DNA of 64,000 nt from Mercurialis annua (GCF_937616625.2 NC_065572.1:57819653-57883652); one strand, 5' to 3'. Numbered from the stretch's first letter, positions 1-12,155 are shown. Notes: generated by a model not told the origin, from the sequence alone. Numbers and translations: made by a program.

Positions 1-520
1 ACAATACTTCTTTCAAAAGAAGGAGGAACGATCTGTTCCACCTGAAAAGGAGGAAAAACGTGTTCTTCCTTCTATGAAGGAGGAGCTTCATGGAAGTTCA
101 TGGAAGGAGGATGGCAGCTCCTCCTTCCACGGAAGGAGGAAGGCGGCGGTGCGTAGAAATATTTTTTTAAAAAAATTAATTTAATCGGGTTTCAATTTTT
201 AAAAATTTATTGATAATTGATATAAATTAAATAGAAAAATTATTATTATTATTTGTTAAATTTTGTGAGAAAAGGGTTGTTTTTGTACTAAAAACAACAT
301 TAATATTTAATTAGAATATACGCTAAAAATGAAAAATTATTTTAAACTTTTTTCTCAATAAAAAGAGGTCAATTTAATATCACGTGGGTAGAGGTAAGAC
401 ATAAGAATCCAAATTAGGATCCAAATGATTTTTTTTGTATATTAGAGAATAAATGCAAAACACGTTAAAGTTTGATGGTTGTTAAGTAATTAAGTCTTAA
501 AATTATGATGCATTTATGCT
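1..520. repeat. Purine-rich (GGAGGA) dispersed repeat, left end cut by window
   Basis: A block rich in GGAGGA/TCCTCC words and short palindromes (about 20-150) is followed by AT-rich sequence ending near a 'gtaattaagtc' stretch. A related but diverged copy lies at 39510-40069, where the same kind of block is followed by the same kind of AT tail and ends in 'aattaggcc'. No open frame of interest is present. It looks like a non-autonomous transposon, but its ends and class are not settled because the left end is outside the window. Confidence 0.5.
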
Positions 521-589
521 GACTATTCCGTATTGAAGTATAAAATTCTATTATTTTTTTATTTTAGATAAATTTTTAAATCTTCCTTT

Positions 590-880
590 TTTCTATCATA
601 CAATTTAAAAAACTGACATAAATGTTATTTATTTATTTTTTAAAAAAAAATCTTCCCTCGGTTGTTTGATGGGTTGGATATATAATTGGACCACAAGCCT
701 AATAATGATAACTGCCTCCATTTCTTTGTCTCTTTTTTGCAAAATAAAAAGTATCTTTGCTTCATACTTGGCTTTCGAACGGCTATTACAGCCAAAACAA
801 TCCACTTCGGTCCTTTCCTTTTTCTTTTCAATTGACTATCTTATCCTTCAATTATTTTTGACAAAAGGTACAGAAACATC
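590..880. repeat. Outlying copy of the 24/30/33/37-kb duplicated segment
   Basis: This stretch matches 30235-30470, 33357-33590, 24050-24270 and partly 37183-37300. Shared words include 'ggttgtttgat', 'ttggaccacaag', 'actgcctccatttc' and 'cagccaa.ccaatccact'. It is the most diverged copy by eye. It shows that sequence related to the lectin-gene duplication also exists about 20 kb away. No coding potential is evident. Confidence 0.65.
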
Positions 881-899
881 CTCGCAAGTTTGACAAAAA

Positions 900-2207
900 T
901 ATAGATTAGTTTTTCTATTTTTCTGGATATAATTAAGCCCTTTTTATTTTCAAATAGAACAAATAACCCTTTTTGTCCAGCACCATTAGAAACACTCGTT
1001 AATGGCTGACATGTTTCTCATAATCATATAGAAAATAAATTTAAAAATAATTTTAGAATTAATTTCACATATCACGTAAAAATCCCAATTTATTCTCACA
1101 AATACGACAGCGGGTTTCACTTTTGAAATTCACGATGCTTACTTTTCTTTTCTCATTTTTAACCTTTCCATTTTCAAAAGTGTGTCATCCTTTTTTTTTC
1201 ACGTTTCACGCATTAATCTTGTTGCCGGTTTCTTCCTGTCCTCCTTTCCTCAAGACCGGCGATTAGTTGTTGTTGTATTGTTGTATCATTCGGCTGCTTC
1301 CCCGGCGGAGCAACTGGGTGGCATCATCGAAAGATTGTCGGCAAATAACAGATCCGACGACCCGCAACATCTCCTTACGTTCTTCATCGGCACCAACATC
1401 TCCTTATTTAGATTCAAAGGTTTTTCAACATATGAGATCCAGTGAATTGCTCCTTTAGATCAGCAATCCTAATCGCAACATATGTTTCTCTTTTGCCAAT
1501 CATAAATGATTTTGAATTGGTGAAGCAATTAGGGCAGGAGGAGGACGGGTGGGCGCAGAGGATGCAGGAGGTGTAGAGACGATGGTGGACGCCGCTGACT
1601 TTAACGTGGAGGAGGAGGATGAATGTTTCTTTAGTATTGAAGTTTCCGCATGTTGCTGTTTACTTGAAACGACAATTTTCTGATTCACTGGCTATGACTT
1701 TGGTTTGATGGTTTCAGTTGTTCACTTGAAACCATGCCAAAAGATCTTAAATATGAGAATTATTTGATTTTAATTGTTGAATATATTTATTTTTCAAGTG
1801 GAAATATTTCCGGCCTTGTTTGGAATAAATCTTTTGTAAGAATTCAGTTTGATTTAAATTATTTAAATTTTTTGTATTTTTTCTTGAATTTTTTGATTCT
1901 GGTAACTATAATTTCTCCTTCTCATTGACCATTTTAGATTTAGTCGAATTGAATTCTTGCATTTTTACTCTATTACAATGAAGTTGTATATGAATTTTTT
2001 TTCTTGAATATGGACGTGACTTTGTAGTTCAAGCCATTTTCTCCTTTTGGTTTTTATGGTACAAGAAATGTTAGCAATCAGCTCAAAATTATTAAAGCAC
2101 TCACTTAAAACGTTTAACAAACCCTATAGTAGTTAAGCTATCACATAAGCTAGGCAATGCAACCGAAGGTCCAATGTACGTAGAGAAGAAATTAATGATA
2201 AAACCTA
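900..2207. other. Gene-less stretch with a GC-richer island at 1180-1700
   Basis: No convincing gene. The part from 1180 to 1700 is less AT-rich than its surroundings and holds short open frames on both strands (the longest 87 codons, at 1182-1445), none of which I recognise. It could be a decayed exon or leader region. 1740-2207 is AT-rich with nothing I can identify. Confidence 0.4.
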
Positions 2208-2490
2208 CTCCTTCCGTCCTAATAGAGTTGACTATTTTGCCTTTATCACACAGTTTAACAAAAGTAATTATTATTTATGATTTTTATAAAAAAATTCTTA
2301 TTTTTCTTGTCATACCCCTATTTAATATAGGGTCCACTTACAATTTACTTACAACGTATTCATTAGTGGATTTTAAATAGGAGTAATAGAGGAAAATTGA
2401 GTGTAAAAGTTAGTTATTTTTTGGAAGTGGACAAGAGTTTTGGGACAAAAAAATTTCTCAAAGTGGACAACTCTATTGGGACGGAGGAAG
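2208..2490. mobile_element. Stowaway-type MITE (Tc1/mariner)
   Basis: A 283-bp element has terminal inverted repeats CTCCTTCCGTCCTAATAGAG at the left and the matching CTCTATTGGGACGGAGGAAG at the right. It is flanked by TA dinucleotides (2206-2207 and 2491-2492). The CTCC.TCCGTC ends and TA duplication are diagnostic of the Stowaway family. It has no coding capacity. Confidence 0.9.
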
Positions 2491-2820
2491 TATTATGTTT
2501 TTGTATAATCGGGACTTATTAAACACCAAATTTATATCCAATTTTGGATTTCACGGAACACCAACCCAAACTCCTGTCTTTTTGCACTCACTCTCCTCAG
2601 ATTGGGAATTGGCAATTTAGCTGCTTCGCGTATTACGAAAACCGTATTGCCCGAATACTTATAATAGGATAAAACTTCAGATATCAAGTGCTTTCTTCTG
2701 CTGATTTCATTCCCTCTTGGGCACTGTTTCATGAGTGAGAAAGTCTTGATCATGCTATCCTAGTTCTTGTTTATCATGCTGTTAATGGTGCTGATAATCT
2801 AATGCACTAAACTATGGCAG

Positions 2821-2997
2821 GTTGAACTTTTCCGGAATGACCAGCACCGCCTGAGGATTGTGGTAGACAGTGAGAATGAAGTAGACCTGATGGTTCATTC
2901 CAGGCATTTGCGGGATGTCATCGTCCTTGTGATCCGAGGCCTAGCTCAGAGATTCAATAGTACATCTCTCAATTCTCTCCTCAAAATAGAGACATGA
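2821..2997 (+). pseudogene. Unrecognised exon-like fragment
   Basis: An open frame of 58 codons follows a 'ggcag' splice-acceptor-like site and ends in TGA at 2995-2997. It reads VELFRNDQHRLRIVV, then a stretch with DSENEVDLMVHSR and LRDVIVLVIRGLAQRF. Its composition is far less AT-rich than the surroundings and it looks like real protein (alternating charged and hydrophobic residues), consistent with the last exon of a gene. I do not recognise the family. No upstream exon in a compatible frame could be supported in 2500-2800. It may be a gene relic or a transposon-captured exon. Confidence 0.4.
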
Positions 2998-2999
2998 AG

Positions 3000-3578
3000 T
3001 CAATTAATAGAAAAAGTTTATTCCCTAATTTTTACAGAATCATTATTTTTATTGTTGTCATTCTGGTTTTTCTATGTAAGATGTGTAGTGCTCGAAAATT
3101 GCTGGGTGTGTTAAAATTTTTTTGTATAGTATTACATCAATTCTGATATTAAGTAGTTCCAGAAAACCACTGAAACCATAAGCTAACAAAATCACTGAAA
3201 CCATAAGCTAATGAAGCTCCAACCCAAGATTAATTTTTAATTAATCAAGAATATAAACTTTTTTTTATGAAATCAAGAATATAAACTAGTCACTCGCTTA
3301 GCGCATATAACCCTGCAAGTAAATATTTTTCCTAAGAAGGCTATAAATAAAATGGAAGTAATAATAATGAGTACATCTTGGACAAATAACAAGTGAAATG
3401 TACTAAAAACTCAACAACTTAGAAAAGAAAATGAGTGTAAATCTTAGTGATAATAGCGTTTGGCATATCTTATCTATGTTGGCTTGAACATTTTCGAATT
3501 GAGGATATAAATAGATTCGATAACATACTTTATGCATTTTTATAATTAGTTCATGAAAACAAACATAACTAATCTATA
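3000..3578. other. AT-rich stretch, nothing identified
   Basis: I see no gene, no clear inverted repeat and no splice-bounded open frame here. The words 'cactgaaaccataagctaa' occur twice (about 3167-3211), a small local duplication. Confidence 0.5.
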
Positions 3579-4066
3579 TCTATACTATATATAAATGCAC
3601 GGATGGGGGGTGGGAGGGACATGCAAATTTAATGAATAATCCTTTTCAGTTTACTACTAAATAAAAGTTTTATAATCATTAACTAATTAGTTATTTAATT
3701 AATCACTATTGTAATTAAAGTTTTAATTAGAATAGGTAGCTAAATTATCTCCAAATTAGTAGGAATATATATTTTTTAGTTTGATTGAACTACAAAATTA
3801 AAATACTGTATTTGGTCAATATATTATTATTCAAATTTCTATCTTATTATTTTTAAAGATATTATTAATAAAATTAAGTTAATTATTTAATTATGGTTAT
3901 TATAAAACCACAAGAAGAATAAATTTAGTATGGAAAAAAATTTTGATAACCGAATATATTAATATTAATTATAAATAAAAATTGATATAATTATAATAAA
4001 TTTATTTATATGTTCATTGAGGAGTTACGTTACGAGTCACGTGCATAGCACGTAATGTGAAACTAG
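3579..4066 (+). mobile_element. Non-autonomous Helitron (488 bp)
   Basis: The element starts with TCTATACTATATATAAATGC and ends in CTAG. It is inserted between a host A (3578) and T (4067), as Helitrons do. A 3' hairpin (acgtgc/ata/gcacgt, 4039-4053) sits 9 nt before the terminal CTAG. Both ends closely match the larger Helitron at 52385-54067. It contains a G-rich run after the start ('ggatggggggtgggaggg') and no coding sequence. Confidence 0.88.
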
Positions 4067-4939
4067 TACATATAAAGGGATAAAGAAATTTAAACACCAA
4101 ATTTATAATTATCCAAAAAACCTACCTATCAAAATACTAAAAAAATAAATAGAAAACTCTCCCTAAATATTCACAGGTGCAGATGGAAAATCTGATGAAC
4201 GATGCTGCATCGATGGATCCCATTATAAAGACGTCTATAACAATGGAAGTAGATGGCAACCATGGCACCAATGGTACTCCCCACAGTTTAGACTTCCTTG
4301 TTTGCTTTAGTATCAGCTGTAGTGCTAATGTGGAGAAAAACCAAATCGGCACGGTTATTACATAATCGATCTAGCCATATGAGACTACCCAGTAAATAGC
4401 GGAGGCGATTGAGGATGCTACAATTAGGCCTAACAGTCTGATGAGCTTCTTTTTGTCGACATTCGAGGTCTCATCAGTAGCATAATATCGTCTCACCAAC
4501 AATGCAAGAGCTGCAAGAGAAGATGAAAAGATTGGAGCTGGACAGAAGGTTTGCCAAAACATCAAGGTTTGCAAAGAAAGCAGTAATACAGTTTTCTACA
4601 GTCATGCAAATTGTGGCAATCACCGGGGTGCCATTTTTTTATTGACGGAAGCGAGTAATGGCGGTGCCATGTGCGTTCTGCCAATATGAGTGAAATATCG
4701 AGATTGTCCGATCACATTAGTTAGCAAAACTGTTGTCATCCCTTTCAACGCACCCAATCCAACGATATATTTCGCCCAGTTCGTACTTGTAGCTTGAAAT
4801 GCCACCGTGAATGGCGCATCAGCATCAATCTGGGTGTAAGGCTGCATTAAGCTGAGCGTTCCTGCAAGAACACAGTGAAGTACCACAATAACCGACATGG
4901 AGCCTATTAGTCCAAACGGGATATCTCGACCAGGGTTTT

Positions 4940-7803
4940 TGTAATAACCCGTAAGATTTTTAAGGAAAAGTCGTACCAGAAATATTTGGAGTTTAGAAAT
5001 TCAAGTAAGAAGGACGGAAAAGAGATTAGACTTTAGAATTTTGTCGGGTCTTAGAAAATTTAAGAAATCAATAATATAAAGTCTAAGTTAAAATTTTATT
5101 TTTCAAGAACATTTATTAGTGGGATTATAAATAAATAAGAAATTAGTCGTAACTAATAAATTAAGTGCCCAAATAAAAGATACAAATAAAATTACTACGA
5201 AAATTTATTAAGTTTAAGAAACGATTCGGGTTTAGCATGACGACGTTTACGGAAGTGAAATAAAGTATAATTTAAGTTAAAAAAAAAAAGAGGACCTAAG
5301 ATTAATTAAAGCCTATTTCTATTGTTAAGCCCATTTACCCAAAGCCCACTAACTAAACCCATTAGCTATTAATCATAATCTTATATTTTCTCTTATCTTC
5401 CACCACAAGGCACAAAAGACCAAACTCTCATCCTCACCAAGCTCTCATTGCCGAACCCACCCCTTCCTCCATCACCACCATTAATCAACTTCAAGCTAAG
5501 GTATTTTGAAGGAAAAATCAATTAAAAAAAAATCAAAGGTAAACTCTTTCTTTCATTTATTTAAAGCTTGGTTGGTTAATTAAGGTCAATTAGGTTTTGG
5601 AGAATTATGAAAGAATTTTAAACAATTTATTTTCAGCTTTATTAATTGGTGAATTGTGTTGATAAAATGATAAGTTTAAGAGGTGATTTTGAGCTGAAAT
5701 TTGTCAAGTAATTAGGGGAAATTATGGCGGATTTTTGGTGTGAAAATTAACGTTATCCGGCGACCGGAGGTAGCTCCGGTGAGCAGCAAAGGCTGCTCAC
5801 CATGAGCAGCCCCTACGGGCAGAATTCTGCCGCAGGGCAGCAGCTCTGCTCTTAAAGAGCAGAGCTGCGGCAGCCTTTGAGGGCTGCAATTGCAGCCCTC
5901 GGACGTCGGGGGAGAGGTGAACTTTGACGTATATCGGTCCTCGTTCGTGTAGTTTTGATTGGTGCGATTAAACGCAAGTTTGACGGGTTATTAGCAATAA
6001 ACAATGTTAATAGAAAATGACTTATATAAGTGTTTAGGAAATGGAAAAAATTATATGAATACATATTTTTAGATTAAGTTAAGATTAGTTATTAGTTAGT
6101 TAAAATGATAATTAAGATTGATTATGAAAAATGGAATTTAGTTAAAGATTAAAAGCTATAAATAGAAGTTTAAGTTACGACTAAAACGTAACGTCTAAGT
6201 AAAATTGGGTTGTTAGGAAGTTGTTTGCAAATTTGAGATAAGTTGAATACTAACATAATGTTAGCTATTCAAAATGTTGAGATTGAGCTCGGAATGTGTT
6301 AGTCATTTGCAAACCTTGTCGATAAACAAAACTTTGACGATTAACATGTCAAGTTGCTAGAAGTTTGTAAACTTCTATTTAATAAATTCTTGGATTTAGG
6401 ATTGTATGAAATTGGAGATAAAAGTTGAACTAAAGTTCAATGGAAACAATTAAGAATTTTTATTAGACCTTAAAAAGGTCTACTTAGTTAGTTTTATGTC
6501 GAGGGTAGACGCGGTTAAATTATAGCGAATTAAGTGTGCGTTTTATCTTAAGTCTATAAAGTCTATCGAGTTACAGTCTTATTTAAGTTAATTTACATCT
6601 TATTTAGATCCGGCAAGGAACGCAGCTAACGGACAAGGAGCACCTTAAGCTAGACGGCAGTTAATCGATCGAGGTTTTAGGAGTAGCAAGCGGTGAGTTT
6701 ATATATGTTTACATTTGACGTATTACCTGTGCATTACTTTTAAATGCAAAACTTTTATATAAATTGCATAACATTGTTTTATTATTAAAATGTTTATTAT
6801 AAATGGCATGCATCATTGTTTTGAAACCAATGTAAGTCCGATGGAACAAGCTTTCCTATTGGGCGGCAATAGGAACTGTGTGATCACCAGTTTTGATTTG
6901 AACGCTTTATAATTAGAAATGTGAAATAAAAAGGAGGATTATGCTTTTGGATAGATACGAGAGTAACTCGGTAGAACTATCTCGGGACCCGTATCTAGAG
7001 AGTAACTCGGTTGAATTATCTCGGGACTCACACCTTGGGATTAAGTAGTGGTGTGAGTAACTCGGTTGAACTATCTCGGGACTATGCCACGTGGTAACGG
7101 TAATTCGGTCGAACTATCTCGGGACCGTATCGCTAAGGATTAAATAATGTGATGTTATATACTATGGTTACAATGATTCTCGAATATGAATAATTTATTT
7201 GGGTGTAGGGTTGCATTCAGAATTTATATTTGGATGCATATGAATAAATATTTATAGCATTGTTTTGTTTTAAATAATACTCACCTGTAAACTATAAACT
7301 CACTCAGTGTTGACTGACCCCCAAATAGTCTTTCCTTTCAGGTAAAATGTTTTGACGTGACGGGCTTCTATCCTTGTTCAGAAGTCCGTATTTTGGAAGT
7401 ATGTAAATAAGAAGACGTCGTTCGATAGAGCTGCAGTAGATGTCAAGTCCTAGTTATTAATATGGCTTAGTTGAACGGTTTTAATGTTTTATCCAAACTC
7501 TGATATGTAAATAAAGTTCTAAACTACGCTTTTAACCGTTTACTATATTTTGCAAACCGGGCTATGCTTGATGTGTGACATCGCATGATAAGACCCTGGC
7601 TTATCGTACATCGCCTCGGACGATGTTACAAGTATTGTAAATATTTCAAGTTTATGAAAATGTTTTATGAAGGATCGTTTTATTTATATTATTCATTATA
7701 TTGCGGAAAAAAAAATTCACTCGTTTTAGGCTTGCTACGGGATTTGGAGCTACCACTCCCATTCCTTAGCGCCGGTCGCGACTCGAAATTTCGGGTCGTG
7801 ACA
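4940..7803 (+). mobile_element. Solo LTR (2.86 kb) inserted in the CAT pseudogene
   Basis: The element runs from TGTAATAACCCGTAAG to GGGTCGTGACA and is flanked by the exact 5-bp target duplication GTTTT (4935-4939 and 7804-7808). The host sequence on both sides is continuous transporter coding sequence. The TGT...ACA ends match the elements at 40261-43924 and about 49230-51217. It has no gag-pol frame. It contains five back-to-back GC-rich palindromes (5763-5900) and four copies of a 'taactcggt.gaactatctcggga' word (6959-7125). The large LTR suggests a Ty3/gypsy-type family; class assignment is inference. Confidence 0.82.
5763..5900. repeat. Cluster of five adjacent GC-rich palindromes inside the LTR
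   Basis: Consecutive hairpin-forming words: ACCGGAG/CTCCGGT; GGTGAGCAGC/GCTGCTCACC (5778-5801); GGCAGAATTCTGCC (5818-5831); a 14-bp-arm hairpin from GCAGCTCTGCTCTT (5840-5868); and a perfect 22-bp palindrome (5879-5900) centred on CAATTG. The block is strikingly GC-rich against its surroundings. Confidence 0.9.
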
Positions 7804-8658
7804 GTTTTTAATTTCTTCACCTAAAGTTGCTACTCCATCAAATCCTATATATGCAAAGAATAGCATAGATGAAGCCTTCAAAATTATGCGGATGCCAAAA
7901 GGTGAGAAAGGTGCGAAATTGGCAAAATTTGCCTTCATAAGACCGGCGATGACGATGAATGCCCAGATGAACATGTGGACTATTGTAGCAATTAAGTGGA
8001 ATCTTGATGAACCTTTGATACTCCAGCATGCTCCAATACAGATAAGGATCGAAATCATCACTGCAATGGGAGCGCAAGAAATGAGGCATATATGCAAAAA
8101 CTGTTCGGTTCATGGTTAAAGAGTGTAGCTAAATATGAAGTCCAAGATCGAGCCACGCCAGCACCAACAATAATATGCTCAAACAAAATGTTTCCAGAGG
8201 CAATGAAAGCTACAAAATCACCCAGCTCCACTCTAAGATATGAAAATGAACCTCCAGCTACTGGTAATTCCGTCGCGAATGCGCTAAAACATAACACTAA
8301 TAGCATTGCTTATATGCCCGATATTAGGTATGAAATTATAATTGCAGGACCAGCATCATTCCGAGCAGCTTTGCCAGTAAGTACAAACTAATGCACCCAT
8401 TATAGCTCCTATCCCAAACCAAAAAAATATCCAACTAATTCAGATTTTTTTCAGCTCGTTGTGGCTTTCGGCACGCACTTCCTGCAGCTTGAGGTTATCA
8501 AGTGATCGTGCCATATTTCGGTTATTGAACCGGGGTTTTATATTAGACAATGCACTAACATAGAAGTTCCAGCTTTGGAATGACTTTTCTGGCAAGAAAT
8601 TTTCTTTCTTGCAGACACATCCTCTATTTTGTCGGATACTGCCATCACTAGCCATCAT

Positions 8659-9013
8659 TCTAGTGTCGCGCTGTAAGAAAAAGAACTAATCAAAACAAAT
8701 AATGAAAAAAAACAATGAATTATCTGATTGAAAAATTTAATTTGTTATTTTAGGTTACATAATAAAACATGTGAGCATGTGAGATGTACAAAAAAGTTTG
8801 ATGAATCTAAACTTATTAATTTCAAATAAAAATATTTTTTTTTGATTAACTCATGAATAAAATCCTGCAACCCCGAGTTTAGATTTTGACCTTCATGAGA
8901 CTATTTGTCAATACACTATTTTAAAAAGTATTTACCATTTTTTACACCATCTTTTCATAATTTTCCACTCTACATTAATGACTAACATATTTACAAAAAT
9001 ACATTACTATGTA
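8659..9013. other. AT-rich flank of the CAT pseudogene
   Basis: This lies upstream of the pseudogene start. No TATA box, gene or repeat boundary that I can defend is visible. Confidence 0.5.
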
Positions 9014-9765
9014 CACTACAAGAAACTTGATTTTTGGAAACGTGAGTTGTCGTTGTGAAAACCTAAAATATGGTTGTTAAAAGTTTTTAACAACGACAAA
9101 TGTGGTTGTGCGTGTTGGCGTAATGTAATGTTTTTTATAACGACTTTTTTAAATAATGGTCGTTGCTATAGGTTTTACAAAATCTATAAGGTTGGTTGTT
9201 AAAAGTTATTAGTAACTATAAAAAGTCGTTGTCAAAACATTATAATATTAATTATTATTTTAATATGTTATGTAATTTTATAATTTTTATAATTTAAAAT
9301 ACAATTATTATTAAAATTTAATATTTTTTATTTGTTGATTGATATATTACAACAAAAGTAAAAAAAAATATTATAGTGAAGGGTGAGTTTCTTTTATAGT
9401 GAGAATGCATTATTCTCATTTCACTTATTTTCAATGTGGGATTTTAACTATTCCTTCTTTCTTTTAGCAACGAAATTATTTGTCGTTGTGAAATGATAAT
9501 ATTTAAAAACGACACATATGAAATCGTTGGTAAAGCAAATAATTTACAATGACATGATTAGTCGTTGTAAAATAATTATCTTTAAAAACGATATAAATTA
9601 AGTCGTTGCTAAAAGTATAACTTTTAATAACGATTTTATTAGGCGTTGTAAAATAATTATATTTAGAAACGACATTAAAATAATCGTTATAAAAGGTATA
9701 TGTATTGTAACGATTTTAATGGTCGTTGTAATAGACCGTTGCTAAAACTCACTTTTCTTGTAGTG
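9014..9765. mobile_element. CACTA-type MITE (752 bp)
   Basis: The element begins CACTACAAGAAA and ends TTTTCTTGTAGTG, with the 3-bp target duplication GTA on both sides (9011-9013 and 9766-9768). The interior holds many dispersed copies of a subterminal-type word, 'aacgac.....gtcgttg', on both strands, typical of non-autonomous CACTA/En-Spm elements. It has no transposase. Confidence 0.88.
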
Positions 9766-9768
9766 GTA

Positions 9769-10420
9769 TAGAAATCTTATCTCATTTTAAGTTAAAATTT
9801 CCACTCTCTTTTCTCTTTTTTTTCCTCTCAAAATTCTTTCTTCTTTTCTTTTTCTTTTCCGTTTCATTATTCGTTTGTCTTTTCCGGTTGCTTTTTCGTT
9901 CAGATTTCCGTTCGTGCTTCTCTTCGTCTACTTCCGGTGGATTTCTTGTCTCTTCTGGTCGATTTTCCGTTCGCGTTAAGGATTTCTCGACATTGTTTTT
10001 AGATATTTTGTAATTTTTAGGTTTTTGTGATGATTTAAATATTTTGTAAATAAATTATTATAAATCTATTATTTTTTTATTTATAAAATACCTCTATTGT
10101 TCATATAATTCTTTTGTCTTGTTTTTGTACATTGATCTATTCTTTTATATTGATGCTACTGATTTTCTAAATAACGAATGATTTATGGTGTATTTACAGT
10201 GTTATATGGTATATTTACGCTACAGTGTATTTATGTTGTATCAATAGTGTATTTCTAGTATATTTTTGTTTTCTATATTTTTGGTATATTTGTTGTATTT
10301 ATGGTGCATTTGCTGTATTTATGGTGTATTTGCAGTGTTTTTATGATATACACCATAAAAATACTAAAGAACACCATAAATACACTATTATTACACTATA
10401 AAAGCAGCATAGTTACACTA
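9769..10420. repeat. Pyrimidine-rich tract followed by GTGTATTT minisatellite-like sequence
   Basis: 9780-9990 is strongly pyrimidine-rich on the plus strand (many TTTTCC/TCTTCT words). 10180-10420 is built of loosely repeated 'gtgtattta.ggt' and its complement 'acaccataaatacac', which can fold on itself. Related TACAC-type sequence resumes at 11329 on the far side of the inserted LTR. No gene is visible. Confidence 0.5.
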
Positions 10421-11328
10421 TGTTGGACCAAGTCCTTTTTGATCCCCAATTAATAATGTTTATTAGTGTATAAGAACCTATAGGAACCATCGCTGATCGA
10501 TTCGAAACTTTCTACCGAGAATCGAAAAATCGCATTTACGACAAGTTGCAGTAGGTTTTCGCGCCTGCTACACTCTCAGTATCGCGGGCGCTACACCTGA
10601 ATCGTGGGCGTCATAGGCTTGCATCATGAGCACGACATTTGTGCTGACCAAACCCCTTAGGGTTTTGACTTGGATCACGGGCGCGACACATATGATCATT
10701 GGAGCCCTAACGACTATTTCTTAGCACCCCCATTGAGGTGTTGACACTTGGTTCAAGTTGATTGGATGATTCCAAAGGAATCAAATGTCGCGAGCGCGAC
10801 CTGTCTGCTCCTGCGCAATTTTTGTCATCTTTCTAGATGAATTTGAGGAGAGTTGTTGAGGGTTATAAATATCTCACAACCACCATATTTACGTGGTTAG
10901 ACACTCAAAGAACAACAACAACTACAAGCAATTAAATTAAACTATTTCTTCATTAAATGTGCATCAATTATTTAATTGCTTTTCTGTGTTGTTGATAATC
11001 AATACTTTGGTTTATCATTTAGTGTTTGTGGGTTTGTGATTAGCCTTGAAAAATCAGTTAGTGAGTTTGTGTTTAACTCTACAAAAACACTCTTTGTAAT
11101 TAGTTAGATGTTAAGTTTAAAACACCACCATTAGTGGATTAATTGCAAATCTAAATTTTTGATTGAGTAGTGGAATAGAATCAGTTTGTGATTCGAACCA
11201 TTCCAAATCTCTTGTGTTCTTTCTTTTATCTCTCAAACTCTTAACCAAACACTAATCAAATTTTAATTTCTAAAATAATATTATTCACCCCCCCCCCCCC
11301 CCTCTAAGGTAGTATTTGGGATTTAACA
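10421..11328 (+). mobile_element. Solo LTR, copia-type (0.9 kb)
   Basis: The unit starts TGTTGGACCAAG and ends GGGATTTAACA, the TGTT...AACA pattern of many Ty1/copia LTRs. A TATA box (10864-10871) lies in a TATAAATA context mid-element, and a 15-C run (11288-11302) precedes the 3' end. It interrupts a TACAC-type minisatellite. The flanks (cacta / ctgta) do not give an exact 5-bp duplication, so age or boundary drift is possible. A GC-rich block of 'gcgggcgc'-like words lies at 10555-10810. No internal domain is adjacent. Confidence 0.65.
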
Positions 11329-12152
11329 CTGTATATACAACATAGTTACACTAAAAAAACACAATAGATACAATATAAATACACCAATAGTTATACTAAA
11401 AAATACGATAAAAATATAAAAAAAAAACACCAGAAAAAAATCTATAAAAAAGAGAATTAATTATTAAAAAGTGAGAAAAGGAAATAAATCATTAAAAAGT
11501 GAAAAAAGGTATTTATGAAATTAAAAAAAAAGATATTTTTAGTAAAATAAAATATAGGAGCTATAAATATGTTGAAAAAAAATGTAAAGTCATAAATAAA
11601 ATACAAAATAGTATACTGTAGGAAATTTCCTCTATTTTCATAGCTATTAATATACTAATAAAACTGATAATGTAGTAGTAACACATGAAGGGGGTGAAGC
11701 AGTATACACCATACTCTTGGTATAATGTTAGTATAATGTTATTATACTTTAAATTTATTAGTATACTAACATTATATCAACAATATACACCATATTTTTG
11801 TAATTATTTTTTATTTGTTGATATTTTTATAAATATTTTAAAATCAATTAGGTATTTTGTAAATGAAAAAAATTAAGAGATATTTTTATAATTATTTTTA
11901 TTTTTTTAGTAAGTGGTACAATTTCCTCTAAAATTAAAATTTGAGCTGCAGCACCTTCAAACAGCTAGGGTACGTGGTTGTCCTGAGTCTCAATATTGAA
12001 ATAGAAAAATGCAAGGGCGTAGCTCAAGACCGGAACCTCTTCCTTAAAAAACTTGAGTGTCTAGTCCTTGACAATTTTCTGGCCATGAGGTGCCCCTCTT
12101 TAAGTTTTATATGTAAGCATTGATAATAGCATCTGTTGTTAATGCAACGGTC
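11329..12152. other. AT-rich, TACAC-minisatellite remainder; no gene
   Basis: Continuation of the sequence split by the solo LTR, then AT-rich DNA with 'tagtatac' words around 11640-11790. Short open frames here are by chance and not supported. Confidence 0.5.
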
Positions 12153-12155
12153 TAA

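Larger units (their letters stand above)
4137..8658 (-). pseudogene. Cationic amino-acid transporter (CAT, APC superfamily) pseudogene, split by a solo LTR
   Basis: Conceptual translation on the minus strand follows a plant CAT from end to end. The N-terminus (ATG at 8658) has a Cys-rich start and FLPE-SFQSW. Next come PVAGGSFSYLRVELGDFVAF and ARSWTSYLATL.NHEPN (8306-8100), then KGSSRF and FFAYIGFDGVATL.EE (8097-7810). After the interrupting LTR (4940-7803) come QPYTQIDADAPF.VAF, GALKGMTTVLL and THMAPP (4898-4620), then ALALLVRRYYATDET (4574-4371) and KLWGVPLVPWLPS.SI and GSID.ASFIRF (4352-4150). Functional relatives are multi-spanning plasma-membrane or tonoplast importers of basic amino acids. 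This copy has several frameshifts, in-frame stops (one TAG at about 4375) and the LTR insertion, so it cannot make transporter. No intron signals were needed to follow the frame; whether it is retro-processed is unknown. Confidence 0.88.

Noticed and set aside
1182..1445. 87-codon open frame in the GC-richer island
   Set aside because: No recognisable motif, a second overlapping frame is equally open, and there is no splice or promoter support; mentioned only as a region.
7585..7824. 79-codon open frame at the end of the 5-kb LTR
   Set aside because: It spans the LTR/pseudogene junction and shows no protein motif.
11288..11302. 15-C run as an independent feature or sequencing artefact
   Set aside because: A poly-C stretch near the LTR end is common in this type of copia LTR; length may be inexact but it was not listed separately.
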